Shown: one piece after another, positions 48,595 to 60,580 of the stretch
Layout: each line of letters starts with the position of its first letter
Numbering within the stretch: the first letter of the stretch is position 1
Assembly: GCA_026225945.1 (NCBI GenBank)
Contig: JAMJFZ010002504.1
Span: 1-64,000 of the forward strand
DNA from: Cricetomys ansorgei
Taxonomy: Eukaryota > Chordata > Mammalia > Rodentia > Nesomyidae
Length of the DNA stretch: 64,000 bases
Reading direction: 5' to 3'
Notes under the pieces: generated by a model
The model's database searches: none
What the model saw: only the letters and a program-made list of their open reading frames with translations
What the model was told of the DNA's origin: nothing
Program-made: the position numbers and the translations under genes

Positions 48595-48602
48595 TTATAA
48601 GG
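48595..48602. repeat. 8-bp target-site duplication, right copy
   Basis: TTATAAGG, pairing with the left copy at 48395-48402. Confidence 0.8.
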
Positions 48603-49904
48603 TTCTGATGGAGGTGAGAAAATCCCCTAAGTGAGGAACTGTCATCATATATGATGCCATCCCATGTTGGTTGCCATGTTACTGTAAACACACCTACTAA
48701 ACAAGAGCATGATAGATAATTATGTAGAACACATAACACATTGATTACATTAAAGACTGACTTTCAACCACTGTGTATTTACAATATGTGCTTGGTGTCA
48801 TTATTTCAAACTGCACTTTTGCTGCTACTTGCTCCATGCTATCTAATTTTGTCTGAGTACAAACTTATCCTGTGTCAAAATATGGTTTACTGAAGTGTTT
48901 TTCAGAATGTGGCATTGTCATTAATCAAGGCATGTTTTGATATTATCACTCTTAAATACAGCCTTCCCTAAATAGACACTGGACTGAAGTTTGCCCTTTA
49001 ACACTCACTTCTACATGGGTTTATACCCTTACAGCTGTTTCTCATCTGCTTTGTTGAGTGTGAAAATACTCACAACACAACACAATCAACTGTTATTTTA
49101 GAAGTTTCCAATCTGCAGTGATCTCTCTCACCTTTGGTTGGGTAGATACGGACATCAAACCTGCTGTGCTTAAGGAAGGACCAAGAAATTGAGTTCAGCA
49201 GAGCTGGTGGGATAGCACTGAGCTAATCTTAGGGGTTTAAGTGTCATGCATGTAGACTTCTGGTGGCAAAGGGCAGCTTCTGTGGAAATAGTGTCTAAAA
49301 ACATTAAGAGATTATGCAACTGGAGTTGGCTCATTTAAGAATGAGTTACCCCGCTAAAACCTCACCGAGGCTGGGGAAAAGAGCAGATTGCTGACTCGTG
49401 CCTTGTTAACAAGAATCTTCTGTAGAGACTCAGAAGATCACGGCCCCCAACTAATGAATATTGTAGCAGGGAAATGGCTTGACAGGTTCCTTCTTGTTCC
49501 AATTGCGCCTGCCTCTGCAAGAACAAAAGGTCAGTTGTGCTACAGATATTGAAAGAAGCATAGTTTGGACATGCCTCTCAGTGCACCAGGGTTTGATGGC
49601 TGCTGGGGAATTGATTTCTAACACCAAGGCCAAAAAAAGCAGAATATGATATTCTATCCACAAGGAAAAAAAATTAAGAAAAATCATCCTCAAGAAAAGA
49701 TGAGAATTTTCACTGGGCTCCAGATATAGATTTTTATTTAGGTATAAAATTGGCTCAGTGAAATGCTGGTCAACTTGAAACTGACAAATGGCTACATCTA
49801 ATACAGCTGCTGAGTGATTAATGAATCATTATTTGAATCAAGCATACTTGGGGGAATTAAAAAATCTCTTAATATCTAATCCCTTTACTAAAGGATTTGT
49901 TTAT
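48603..49904. other. Unrecognised DNA
   Basis: No gene or repeat recognised. The 80-codon minus-strand frame at 49451-49693 has no supporting context. Confidence 0.4.
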
Positions 49905-50095
49905 TTTTAGTTTATATGCATGCATGTGTACCTGTGTGAGTTCATGGACACAATATACATGCATGCACTTATGGGGGCCGGGGCGTGGGTCAGACCATGG
50001 AGCTTCATTTAAAGACAGTTGGCAAAAAAATGGGTTCTCAGCAAGAACATCAGGTGCTCTTGACCACTGACCCATCTATCCAAACCCTATGCCCA
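49905..50095 (-). repeat. B3-family SINE, antisense
   Basis: Plus-strand words match antisense B3: 'gtgtacctgtgtgagttcat', 'tacatgcatgcacttatggg', 'atgggttctcagcaagaaca' and 'aggtgctcttgaccactgac', then 'ccatctatccaaac' (consensus ccatctctccagcc). The middle is partly deleted. Confidence 0.8.
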
Positions 50096-50424
50096 AGTCC
50101 CTTTGACTTTCAGAATAGAATTATTGACTTCAATTTAGGACTCTGTGTCTAAGTGTACACATTTTCACTATTGACAGCTGGAAGAAAATTAAAAATATAT
50201 TTATAAAGGAAAGTAGTATGTGCGATTGCTTTCTAGAAACCAAAGCAGCTGCTAGGAATTTTTCATCCCAGGAAATTTTAAGAGCTTTGTGTGTGTGTAT
50301 GAATTATTTCATGTTAGGCACACAAAATAGTTTTGAGGTAGATACTGTTTCAAATGATGTTGCTTGTGTTTATCGAATCCTGGGAAAATACATATCTTAT
50401 GTTAATGTTCTAAATTTTTTAAAA

Positions 50425-50532
50425 ATTTAATGAAAATATAATTGTATCATTTCCCACTCCTTTCTTCCCCTCCAACCCTTCCTATTTGCTCTCTTTACTT
50501 GTCCTATCAAAATTATGTCCTCTTTTGTTACA

Positions 50533-50570
<38 letters not shown>

Positions 50571-50660
50571 AATGTGCCTTAATATATAAACACAACCCCC
50601 TCAACACATTTTCTATAATTTACTATATTTCTCTTATAATCATGTGTGAGTACCTCGCCA
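50425..50660 (-). mobile_element. Rodent L1 3' tip, antisense
   Basis: The plus strand gives the antisense of the UTR end: 'ataattgtatcatttcccac', 'cttcccctccaacccttcc', 'atcaaaattatgtcctcttt', a CA array and 'aatatataaacacaac' (consensus aaatataacctgctc). It corresponds to the same terminal UTR seen in sense at 46880-48015. Confidence 0.7.
50535..50566. repeat. (CA)n microsatellite within L1 UTR
   Basis: About 15 CA units, at the same place in the L1 3' UTR that carries TA/TG-rich DNA in other copies in this window. Confidence 0.95.
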
Positions 50661-50779
50661 TTATATGTACATATTACAATTCTTTATTCATGTGTTGATT
50701 TACATCTAAACAGAGTCTATCTCTTTTAGAGAAATGTATGCTCAAGTCAGTTGAACATTTTTAATTTTGCCACACTGCA

Positions 50780-51075
50780 TTTTTTTTTTCCTTTGAGACT
50801 TTAAAACAGTTTTATTCTTTCTTTGAAAATTTCACACAGAGCATTTTGATCCTATTTACTCTCCGTTCCCACACTGTTCCTGAACCAACCACACTTCTTG
50901 TCTCACGCAACTTTGTGTCCTTTCTTTCCCCATCAAGTCCAGTTTGTGCTGACCAAACATTCTTAAACAAATGGCCTCCCACTGGGGTGTAGTCAACTTA
51001 TCATAGGCTATATTCTTAGAGAAAATGGATTTTATTTCTCCTACCTAGTGAAAATTGCCATGGAGAGTTTTGAAT
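50780..51075 (-). mobile_element. Lx-type L1 3' UTR fragment, antisense, with poly(T)
   Basis: Starts with a T run (50780-50789, antisense tail), then 'ttgaaaatttcacacagagc', 'attttgatcctatttactc', 'atcaagtccagtttgtgctg', 'caaacattcttaaacaaat' and 'ctcccactggggtgtagtca'. This is the antisense of a rodent L1 3' UTR. Confidence 0.75.
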
Positions 51076-54030
51076 GGCTGTATTCTTGACATCAAGCCCT
51101 TGTCAGATGTGTGTACTGGTTAGTTTTATGTCCCCTTGATTCATCTTGGTACATCAGAGAGGAAGCAGCCTCAATGGCGAAAGTTATCTCTATGAAATGC
51201 AGCAGTAGGCAAGCCTGTAGGGCATTGTCTTAATTAGTGACAGATGGGGGAGAGTAGATCCCATTGCCGGTGGTGCCATCCTGGACTGGTGGTTATGGGT
51301 TCTATAAAAAGTCAGGCTGAGCAAGTCATGAGGAGGAAGTCCACAAGCAGCACTCCATGGCCTCTGCCTCAGCAGCTCCTGCCATTTCCTGTCCTATCCC
51401 AGTTCCTGTCCTGACTTCCCTTGATGATGAACAGTGATGATGGAAGCAGAAGCCAACTAAACCCTTCCAGGTCAAGTTGCTGTGGACATGGTGCTCCTTC
51501 ACAGCGTAGCTTTATCCCACAACTTAGGGTGACTACTGTTTATTTCTTTTTCAGCTTGTTGTTTAATATAACTTCATTAGTCTATTATTGCTTTTGTTTA
51601 CATGCTTATACGTCATTAACTCAACTGTCTAGCTCAGTCTAAACTCCTAAAGGAGTTTTCTTATGTAGTTTTCTAGTATCAAATTTTCAAATTTCACTTA
51701 TTTAAATATTTAATCTATTTGGGATTAATATTTGTAACTTTTTTTGTAACTTGTGGGAAATGAGAAATTAGTTTCATTTTTTTTAATGCATGTAGAAATC
51801 CTATTACCGTGGAAACATTTATTAGAAACTTCTCTCCAATGAATGTTCTTAGCATTTACAGCCAGGTTGAAAATCATTTGTCTACGGATGAATTTATTAC
51901 TTCTATTATCTCTTTTTTGGTACCATTTAGGTGTGTTTTCCTACAGTAGCATTCTAAGTTTATCACTACAATTTTGTATTGTACTTTGAAGACTAATCAT
52001 AACTCTTCTAGGAACTTTGTTTCCTGGAAAATGTGTTTGACTCTCAAAATTTTTTAGGGTATTTTCCCTAGTTCTCTGAAGAGTGTTGTCAGCATTTAAA
52101 TGGAGATAACTTAATCCATAGACTCTCTTTCGATACAGTGGACATTTTAACTATTGATGCTGCAAACTCAGGAACAGTATATAGCTAACAAAATTTCATG
52201 TGTCTTTGATTTCTTTTTTCATTAATTCAGTTTTTACACAGACCTAAGGAAGTACTCTATAAACCGAGTTATATCGCCAGATCTATATATATTGGATTTA
52301 TATACAAGATACCATTCTATTGGTATATGCAAAATTTCTTGATTTTGTGTTAATATCTTATTTCCTCCAAGCGAACTGATCCTTTATCATTATAGACAAA
52401 CCTTCCTTTTCTTTTCATACTGTTATTTAAGTTATTTTTATCCTATATATGTAAGGTTATTCCAGCTTTCCTTTTCACATCATTTATATAGAAATTTTCC
52501 ATCACTACAGTTTAGCCTATACTTTTTATAAGAGTAACTGAGTTTCTTTTAAGGAATCTTTTCTTCATTTTCTAGGATTCGGGTCAGTTTGTGTCTTTTG
52601 ACTGGAAAACTCAATGCATTTATACTAAGGTGATTTTCATTAAAACTCTACAGTAGCCATTTTGTCACTTATTTTCTAAGTTTGGTTATTATTAATTTTT
52701 TCTATTCCTCCCCTGTAGTCTTTCTTTAAGAATAAATTTGTAAGTCAATTCCTTTAGCATATCTTGCCATATTGTTTATGGATTAATTCTTAGTCAACTT
52801 TGCCTTTTGTGGTTACAGTGAGACATACAAATATATCTACTGGTTGTAAAATATATTTTGAAATGACAACATAATATGGTTATTATTGTAAAAGAGATAA
52901 AAAGAACGTAGTAACAAAGAGACCCAGAGCACATACTTTATTTGTCTGAATGAACTGAATTTTTAAAGGCATATTTTAGTTCCCTATACTGCCCATCTCT
53001 TAACATATCAATGTTTATTTATCATGTTTAATGATTTAATATCTAATTACTGCTATAAAATTCAAGTGATCTATACATAATTATTGCAATGTTAGACACT
53101 TGTGAATTTATATGATGATTTACCGGTGAGTTTTTAAACGTGTTCTGCTTTCTGTTTGAAATACTTTTCTTTTGGTTTGAACAACCTCCTTTTCTATTTT
53201 ATGTAGGAAATGTCTGGTGATCATAAATTCTTATAATTTTTGTTTATATGGAAAAACCTTTAGCTCTTCCACAAAGCTGAACTTTTGCTTGTGTAGCTGG
53301 TTACAGTATTTTTAGTAGGATGTTTTTCTTTTGCTTCAGTTGCCTGTGAAAACTATAGGTTTTATTTCTCTTAGTCTATAAGTTTCTATTCGGAAGTGTT
53401 ATGTCAGGGGGTCTAGGATATGCACATGTGTTTGCTGGTTTCTTTTATCTTTCCATTAGAAACTGTACTTAGACTTTGAAAGCTTGGCTGTAGTAGGCAT
53501 GAGTGTGTACATATTTGAAATTGAACTTACTTGTGATTTGACCTATCTTCACCTTGATGTTTGTAGTTTTCTCTAGACTTGGATATTTGGTTTTAATGAA
53601 CCCTGAATTCTCTTCCCATACCTGTGGGGTTCTCAAGTCCAATCCCTTTTGAAACTCAGTAGTTTCTTATTCTAGCCTAAAGTGTTTTATTTTCATTCTG
53701 TTTTCATTTATTCTCTTCTAAATGTATTTTAAAACCTTGTTTTTAATGTAACATTATCTTCTGGGTGATCTATTCTACTAATTAGGCCTTTGCTGCTTAT
53801 TCATCTAACTAAGTACTTTTCATCTCAGTATTTCTCTAAATACTTCAATGGTTCGGTTGGATTTGAATATGTATATGTGTTGTGAATCTTATCAAGTTTC
53901 TGTACATTCTAAATTCTCTGTGTGAGGTTATTTATCGCTGTTACTTTATTGTCAGTTTCCAGTGCTTGGTCATGACTATTCAGTCAAGTCATGATTCCAT
54001 GAAAGTCGTTGGTACTTATCTGTTTGTATT
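51076..54030 (-). mobile_element. Old L1 (L1M/HAL1-type), antisense, interrupted
   Basis: T-rich plus-strand DNA follows antisense L1: 'catcaagcccttgtcagatg' before the interruption at 51107-51530, then 'agttttctagtatcaaattt', 'aatctatttgggattaatat', 'ggacattttaactattgatg', 'gtgtcttttgactggaaaac' (the antisense of the ORF2 start region), 'tgcatttatactaaggtgat' and 'ggaaatgtctggtgatcata'. About 2.5 kb of a formerly longer element is present. Reading frames are destroyed. The naming as L1M or HAL1 is by resemblance only. Confidence 0.7.
51107..51530 (+). repeat. Unnamed rodent medium-reiteration repeat, inserted in old L1
   Basis: Landmarks: 'ctggttagttttatgtcccc', 'catcagagaggaagcagcct', 'ggcaagcctgtagggcattg', 'cttaattagtgacagatggg', 'gtggtgccatcctggactgg', 'tataaaaagtcaggctgagc', 'ttcctgtcctgacttccctt', 'gatgatgaacagtgatgatg' and 'ccaactaaacccttccagg'. 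It splits the old antisense L1 and so is younger than it. The 73-codon frame at 51421-51642 is a by-product. Confidence 0.8.
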
Positions 54031-54419
54031 AGTCAAGTGTTTGTCACTATAAACAGTACTTGGGACAAACAATTTATAAAGAAAGTTTTATTCATGTCAA
54101 AGCATTAAAGTGTCAGTATATAATGGATACCTCTGCTATTTTGGATCTTTAGTTACCCATCATGATAGAAGCATATAGCAAGAAAATCACTCAACTGATA
54201 GTCAGGAGACAACAATGGATATCTCATTAAGGAACAAACTCCCAGGCATCTCAAAACTTCTCTCTAAAGCCTGCATTATAAAGCTTTCACATTTGCTAAT
54301 AACACTGCTCTGCAGAGAAGCTTTTAAAACATCGGTCTCTGTGGAATATTCAAGAAACAAACAAAACATTATACATTATACTCACAGAAGAATTTGGTAT
54401 GACTGATTAAAGAACTTTT

Positions 54420-54420
<1 letters not shown>
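54030..54420 (+). repeat. Possible MaLR-type LTR remnant
   Basis: 'gtattagtcaagtgtttgtc' followed by 'actataaacagtacttggga' and 'caatttataaagaaagtttt' resembles the 5' part of MST/MLT-type LTRs (gttagtccattttcacgctgctataaagac, aatttataaagaaaagaggtttaat). The rest has no clear match and no terminal features were found. Confidence 0.35.
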
Positions 54421-54423
<3 letters not shown>

Positions 54424-54462
<39 letters not shown>

Positions 54463-54549
54463 CACATACATGTATATATATATGTATATACATGCATATG
54501 TATTTATATGTATATGTATGTATACATATATATGTATGTATGTATATAT
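54424..54549. repeat. (TA)n / TATG-rich microsatellite
   Basis: A pure TA array (about 54425-54454) runs into a mixture of TACA, TATG and TA units up to 54549. Confidence 0.97.
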
Positions 54550-55679
54550 TCTGACCTTCTAGGCACTTATGCTATTTGAATACAGAAGACAGTGTAAGTC
54601 TAGGTTTGCTGTGACGTCATTTTGGTGTACTTTCCTTATTTGAGAACTAGAAAGTGATCCAAGCCCATGTTTGTCCCAAATTCTCATGCAGTATGTTCTT
54701 TAGCATGAATAAGGATGCTTATTAAGAGTAGCACTTTTTTTTTCTTTCTCTGAGCTGGAGTAGACATGTGCATGCCAACTTTAGTCAGTGCTTTATGATC
54801 AGACAATGTGGTATTCTGAAAATTATACCAGTAGAGGTACCCCAGAATTTTTTGCCAGAACTTTGATCTCAAACCACACAGATTTGTGTTATACTCTGAA
54901 ACTTCAGATTGTTTACTCATACAGTATTGTGTCAAGGTGAAGGCTCACACTGGTATGAGCAATCTACTGCCAAGGTCAACTTCAGCAATCATATATACAG
55001 GATAACGGATAACAGTGGGAACCAATGTACAGTATCCTGGGGATGGGTATTTTCTCCTGTCATTGCATTTTCCAGAGGTCCCCTTTGTGGATCCTGGCCT
55101 GCGAACAGGTGCTGTTAAGAGATGCTTGGTGTCAGGTTTCTCTAGTCTGTTCAAGGCAACGTATTCTGATTTCTACCTAGTTCTACATCTAGCACATGCA
55201 ATCTTGTTCATTGTTTTCTACCTTCAGTGTATAGCATTGCTGAAGGTGTTGCAATAGCATTGGACTAATTCATTTCTAAATCTGGCTGATTAAGAAAATC
55301 CACACCATGTCAATGGTTTATTCACGACTACTGTACTGCATGTAGAGACATCTGTAATTCAAATGTCTTATTTTTATCTTCCTTGTTTAAATGTTTCTAG
55401 AAACACCCTCACAGATGTGCCTAAAGTTGTGTCTCCTAGATATCATGGGTGTTAATGGATAATAATGTCTATTATCCTCTTATTTGTAATGACACTCTAC
55501 TACAACTCTGGAATTCTTTATATAGTGGAATGGACATTTGCATCAGGTAACGTGCACATTATAGTGGTTTCTTGTTCTCCTGTCCAGGCTTCTTCAACTC
55601 ATGCTGAAGTGCTCACCTCCACCTTCATTTCTGCTGTCATTTTCTGTTTGTGTCTTCCATTGTGTCACAGTTGAATCTT
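54550..55679. other. Unrecognised DNA
   Basis: No gene is recognised. Overlapping 69-83-codon frames on both strands at 54684-55257 share no motif with known families. Confidence 0.4.
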
Positions 55680-55895
55680 TTTTGTCAGCTTGACTGACAG
55701 ACCTGGAGCAAGCCAGTAAGCAGCTCTTCTCCGTAGCTTCTACTTCAATCCTTGCCACTAGGCCTGTATCTTCAGTTCCTGTGTTGGGATTCTTCATGGA
55801 AGGACTGTTACATGAAAGTATAAGATGAATTAACCCTTTCCTCCCCATGTTGCTTTTGATTATGGCACTTTCTCATTGCGGTAGAAATTCTAAGT
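55680..55895 (+). repeat. Unnamed rodent medium-reiteration repeat, 3' half
   Basis: Same family as 51107-51530 and the antisense copy at 16766-17179: 'gtcagcttgactgacagacc', 'ggagcaagccagtaagcagc', 'agttcctgtgttgggattc', 'gatgaattaaccctttcctc', 'cccatgttgcttttgattat' and 'ggcactttctcattgcggta'. The 5' half is lost. Confidence 0.75.
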
Positions 55896-57285
55896 CATAT
55901 TATCCGTCATCTCTGTTGAATATTCTGTCTTCTTATTATGAAATTGTGTTAGATGTTACATGGGTTCATTACTACAGGACAATGAGGTAATATAAATGTG
56001 TCCATTTCTATCTATAAAAATTTAGTTTAAAGAAGTAAAAGAATTCTGAGGATACAGCTTAGTGACACACTTTGCTTATATTCAGATGGCCTAATTTCTA
56101 CCAATATAAAACAAAATACAAACCAAAAAATTTGAACTCTATTGTTTGGGATTGTACATGTCATATAATAAGTTATTACTACTGACCTCTCTGCCTAACA
56201 CCATAGAAAACAATGAGTAAGTAGTAGACATTGTTTGATAAGCTGGTAATCTATTAGCAAATATATATATAAATTATATATATGTATAAATTGTATCTTC
56301 TCTGCTAATTAAAGAAATCTATCATCAAATGTAATCATTAATTATACTGATATCTACTATTGTTTTTAGCTATATCAGCTAAATCTTGCCATGAACATTT
56401 AGGCGTGTGCTCCAGAAATTTCCACCTGTAACAAAGAAACAGGAATTTAGGTGTGCATCTCACTATAGATATCTAGATATAGATATATCTAGATGTAGAT
56501 ATAGACCATGTAAAATTTCTGCAAAATAGTAATATTATCTCTTCTCAAGAGTGACACTAAATTAAAATGAAACTATAAATGGATAGTCACAGCACAGTAG
56601 TTATCTCACATGTGGTACTTAGTGTGCTGTTAAATATCACAACAAAGTAATGTCAACAAAGAAGAAAAATCCACAAGAGCATTATCAAGGATGTGAGGGG
56701 TATCAACACCACACACAAAACAGGCAGTCTGGGGTCCCATTCCCACCATATAGTACTCAATCTAACTCAGCACAGCAATTATTCCTTAGAAACAGGGACT
56801 AACCCCTCAAGAGACTCATCTTCCAATTATTATGTGGTGGCTTCTGCACAGTAAAAATAAACTAAAGGTCCCCTCTCCCTAGATCATATGAGAAAACACC
56901 AGTACAATCAAGAATCTTGGCTTCTAAACAAAAAGCCCCTTGGTAAGTCCCCTGACCGTCTGAGAAATCCAGTATAAAGGTCTTCTAAGTTTTGTTAGTT
57001 TAGGCATCAAAAAATAAAATTCTAATGGAACTCCCAGGCTCCAAACAGAAATTAATCTCTGTGTGTATAATAGCAGTATGGAAAGAATTTAGCACACGGT
57101 GTGCTAAGCAGACAGGCAATTCTTGAGAGAGCTCACATAACAATAATATTGAACCAGATATCTCCTTCTCTTCCAGTGCTTAAAAGCAAATAAATGCCAG
57201 CCAGCCAGTAAATGTCACTGAAGCTGCATTCTCTGACAAATTCTGACACCTTTATGAACTGAGTATTCATTCAATTTATTGAGCT
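55896..57285. other. Unrecognised AT-rich DNA
   Basis: No gene recognised. A TA-rich patch lies at 56260-56286 and a small hairpin (10-bp arms) at 56471-56494. Confidence 0.4.
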
Positions 57286-57440
57286 GTATTGGTATATATA
57301 CATATAATTACATATATATATATTAAATTACATATATATATTACATATATATATTAAACTGCTATATTACATATATATATATATACACACACATACATAT
57401 ATATATGTGTATATATACAAATACATATATATATATATAT
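57286..57440. repeat. (TA)n-rich low-complexity region
   Basis: Repeated blocks of TACATATATATA and ATTAAATTACATA words, then CA/TA mixtures. The region includes a large inverted repeat annotated separately. Confidence 0.95.
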
Positions 57441-57460
57441 GTAATATAGCAGTTTAATAT
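57351..57460. repeat. Perfect 35-bp inverted repeat (AT-rich palindrome)
   Basis: The left arm 57351-57385 and right arm 57426-57460 are exact reverse complements over 35 bp, with a 40-bp spacer. The outer 20 bp of each arm (left arm: ATATTAAACTGCTATATTAC) are not simple repeat, so the symmetry is not only a by-product of TA units. The spacer itself holds further TA symmetry, so the whole 110 bp can fold as a cruciform. Confidence 0.95.
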
Positions 57461-57769
57461 GAGAAATAAAGACAGGAAAACGATTTCCTCTCTGCTCCTC
57501 TGTGGGTTCCAGATTAATCAGAAAACACAATAATATCCTCCTAGCACAGGAAGTATATGGAGTTCTTTGATAGCAGCCTTTAAGAATTTTAGAAGGCTAA
57601 CAAGGATGATTTTCTCTTTCAGAGGACAAAAAGTCATACAACTGAATGAAAGCATGGTTGAAATGAACTTTGACATGTCTGTGGGAGAGAACAGAACAAC
57701 TAAGAGAAGAAAATGATTGAGGGCAGGGAGAATCTTTAAGACTCTATACTTCTGGCCTGACGCTTTTTT

Positions 57770-58870
57770 CTTTTAGAAAACAATTGTATTGAGATACAAT
57801 TTAAACATCATATATTTCACCCATATGAAGTGTAAAATTCAGTGGTTTTGCTATATTAACTTTTGTAAAATCATCACCAAAAACAATTTCAGAACAATTT
57901 AACAATCCATACTCCTCAAAAGATTTGTCTATTTGCATCATCACTCATTTTCCACCAACTAGTTTTCTACCTCCAGCCCTAGGTAATATTTATTTCCTTT
58001 CTATTTCTGCAAGGTCAGAGTCTCACTGTGTAAAGCTGGCTCTACCAAAACTCACTATATAGACCTGTATACCAGGTTAGATTTAAGGTTGCAGAGATCC
58101 TCCTGCCTCTGCACATCAGATGTTGGGATTTAAGATATGTACAACTGTGTGGGCTAGATTTGCTCATTTGAACATTTCATGTAACTTATTATACAGTTCA
58201 CATTTCTTGGTGACTGGCTTTTTTTTTCTTTAACTTACAATGTTTTCTGGGTTCCACAATGTTATATCATGTAGGACTTGGATGGATTTTCTTATTGAAT
58301 AGTATTCCATAGTAGAGATACTATACTTGTATGTTCATTTGATAATGATAGATTTGGGGTAGTGTCTACATCATGCCTATAATAAATAATGTTGTTAATA
58401 TACATTGATGAATTTTTATAGGTGCACATTATCATTTCTTTGGATATATATCTTGGAGCAGAAATGCTATATCGTGTTGTGAGTCTATGTTTAGCATGTG
58501 AGAAACTTCCTAGCTGTTTCCACAGCAGCCACACCTATTTACAACCTTGTCAGCAATCCATGAGGGTTCCAATTTCTCTCAATTTTTTCTTAAACTTTTT
58601 ATTATGCATCATTTTTGTTGATAATTATGCTAGCTGATACAAAGTGGAATCTCATTGTGTATTTACGTTTTCCTCGTGGCTAATGATACTGACAATATTT
58701 TAATGAACTTGGCTACTTGTATATTCTTTTGGAAAAATGTTTACTCAGGTGTTTGCCAATTTAATTTTAATATTGGCTCTTGAGCACTTTTTTTCTTTAC
58801 TCTGGATAAATCCTTATCAAATGTATGATATTCATCTGTCTTCTATTTTGGGCAGGTGTTAGTCCTTACC
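57770..58870 (-). mobile_element. Old L1 (L1M-type) 3' region, antisense, split by a B1
   Basis: Plus-strand words follow the antisense L1M 3' UTR and ORF2 end: 'caattgtattgagatacaat', 'ttcagtggttttgctatatt', 'caccaactagttttctacct', then, beyond the B1, 'attgaatagtattccatagt', 'acatcatgcctataataaat', 'atcttggagcagaaatgcta', 'aaacttcctagctgtttcc' and 'ttgtcagcaatccatgaggg'. Reading frames are destroyed. Confidence 0.8.
58010..58153 (-). repeat. B1 SINE, antisense, inserted into old L1
   Basis: 'gcaaggtcagagtctcactg', 'tgtaaagctggctctaccaa', 'aactcactatatagacctgt', 'gatcctcctgcctctgcaca' and 'gatgttgggatttaaga' follow antisense B1 (gagacagggtttctctgtg, ctggctgtcctggaactcact, gcctgcctctgcctccc, gtgctgggattaaag). 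B1 derives from 7SL RNA. It interrupts the L1M at 57770-58870 and so is younger. Confidence 0.85.
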
Positions 58871-58889
58871 TGCACTGATTTTTTTGAAA

Positions 58890-59240
58890 CATCAATGATT
58901 TTTTTTGAGTTTATAATTGAATTGAAACATTTCTTCCTTTCTTTTCTTCCCCACAAACCCTGCCATATACCCATCCACTTCCTCCTTCAAATCATGTCCT
59001 CTTTTTCACTAATTGTTATTGTGTGCAAATATGTATATGCAAATGCATCTCTTTTCTTAAACATAACCTGTTCAGTGCATATCATGTTACTTCAGAACTG
59101 AACATTTGCCATTGGACAACCAGTCAGTATGCTCAGTTGCCTGACATTTTATAGTTTTGGTGTAGTTATAATGCCACCTTGGGAGAGGATTGCAAAGATT
59201 GTTGTCATTGAGAGAAATTATTACTTTATGCCTTGTACAC
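58890..59240 (-). mobile_element. Rodent L1 (Lx-type) 3' end, antisense
   Basis: Starts beside a T run, then 'ttcttccccacaaaccctgc', 'atatacccatccacttcctc', 'cttcaaatcatgtcctcttt', 'cactaattgttattgtgtgc', 'cttaaacataacctgttcag', 'catatcatgttacttcagaa' and 'catttgccattggacaacc'. This is the antisense of the UTR seen in sense at 46735-48020. Confidence 0.85.
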
Positions 59241-60262
59241 TAAGCATGCCTGGATCACATCACATAAATTCGGGTGTCAGCATGAGAAAAACTACCTAAA
59301 ACTTGCTTTATTCTACCATTGATAGGATGTTCATTGCTTATATAACAAGTAATGCTATGCTCGATAACTGCTAGGCGTTACCAAATTATTACAAATGCTG
59401 AACTTTGCATGCCTAGCGTACAGAAGACACTCTTAAAAAGCCCTTGTATCTCTTATAGGCATAGCCTATAAAACTCAGTGGGTTATGGGTGATTATCTTC
59501 TCTATCTGAAACTTTAGGAATCTTAAAATAATACTAACCTAAGAAAACATAGTTCTTTAAAATAGACACAAATACCAAACACTGACACCTTGGCTAAAAC
59601 TCAAGACAGCACGAATATAAAATTCCAACAAAATGTGTGATTATATAGAAAAATTCTGTATTGCAGGGACACCAAACTCAGACCAGGCTAATTATTTCTG
59701 TCCTTTTTGTTTGGCTTAACATTTATCTAGAGGTATAAACACGGACTAAGGAAAAAAGAGACTATAAGAAGAACCATGCCTCAGACACGAAGTTCAGATG
59801 AGTGAGAGAGTTTGACAGTGTGGTGATGGAGTTTGATTTGGAGAAAGATTGGGGAGTAGATTCTTTTGGGGATGTTAGAGAAGACAAGATTTCCAGGAGA
59901 ATAATGGGCAGAGGGCCACTTCTGTTAGTTCTCTATCAACAATGAAAATATCCCCAATGTTAAAGGCTATAATCAAACCTGTCCCATTCAGTGTCATTAA
60001 TTTTATCAAAATCGATGAGATATAGTAGACATTCAGGGTTCATTTATTTGAATGAGTAATAACACTAATAAAAATGACATTGCCTTTGTAATACTACATT
60101 TGTCATTTTCTTGACTTTTGAAAGGGCAAATTCTTTTGCAATGTGTTGATATGTACTACACATAAAATACAAAGTAGCAATGTGACTTTCTCTTCTCTAC
60201 CCATTACCTCTTTTACCTTCTTTCGTCCTATCCTACGCTCCTCCTCCTGCCCCCCTTCATCT
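59241..60262. other. Unrecognised DNA
   Basis: No gene or repeat recognised. Confidence 0.4.
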
Positions 60263-60580
60263 GGTGTGTGTGTGTTTGTGTGTGTATGTGTGCTCACACG
60301 TATACAGGAGGCATGTATGCGTATGAGTGTGTGTATATTTATGCTATAGTGCACTTGTGGAAGTCATAAGAACCCTGGGTATACTGTCTTCCCTTTCCAT
60401 GTTGTTTTTGAGGCACATGACAGATAGCAGGACAATGGTCTCCCAGAGATTCCCCTACCTCCATCTCCCATCCTCCCACAGGGATATGCTGGGATTACAT
60501 GTATGAGCTACTCTCAAGATTTTAAATCCAGAGTCTTGCTCAGCAAGCACTTTACCTGAGACAGTTTGCCACAATCTTAT
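60263..60580 (-). repeat. B4-family SINE, antisense, with TG-rich 3' end
   Basis: A TG-rich stretch (60263-60295) leads into 'gtgcacttgtggaagtcata', 'tatactgtcttccctttcca', 'gatatgctgggattacatgt' and 'agagtcttgctcagcaagca', then 'ctttacctgagacagtttgc' (consensus ctttacccactgagccatctc). This is antisense B4. The overlapping open frames at 60103-60354 are TG-tract by-products. Confidence 0.7.

Noticed and set aside
56471..56494. Small hairpin with 10-bp arms in a TAGATA-rich stretch
   Set aside because: Explained by the local GATA/TAGA-type low complexity; too short to mean much.
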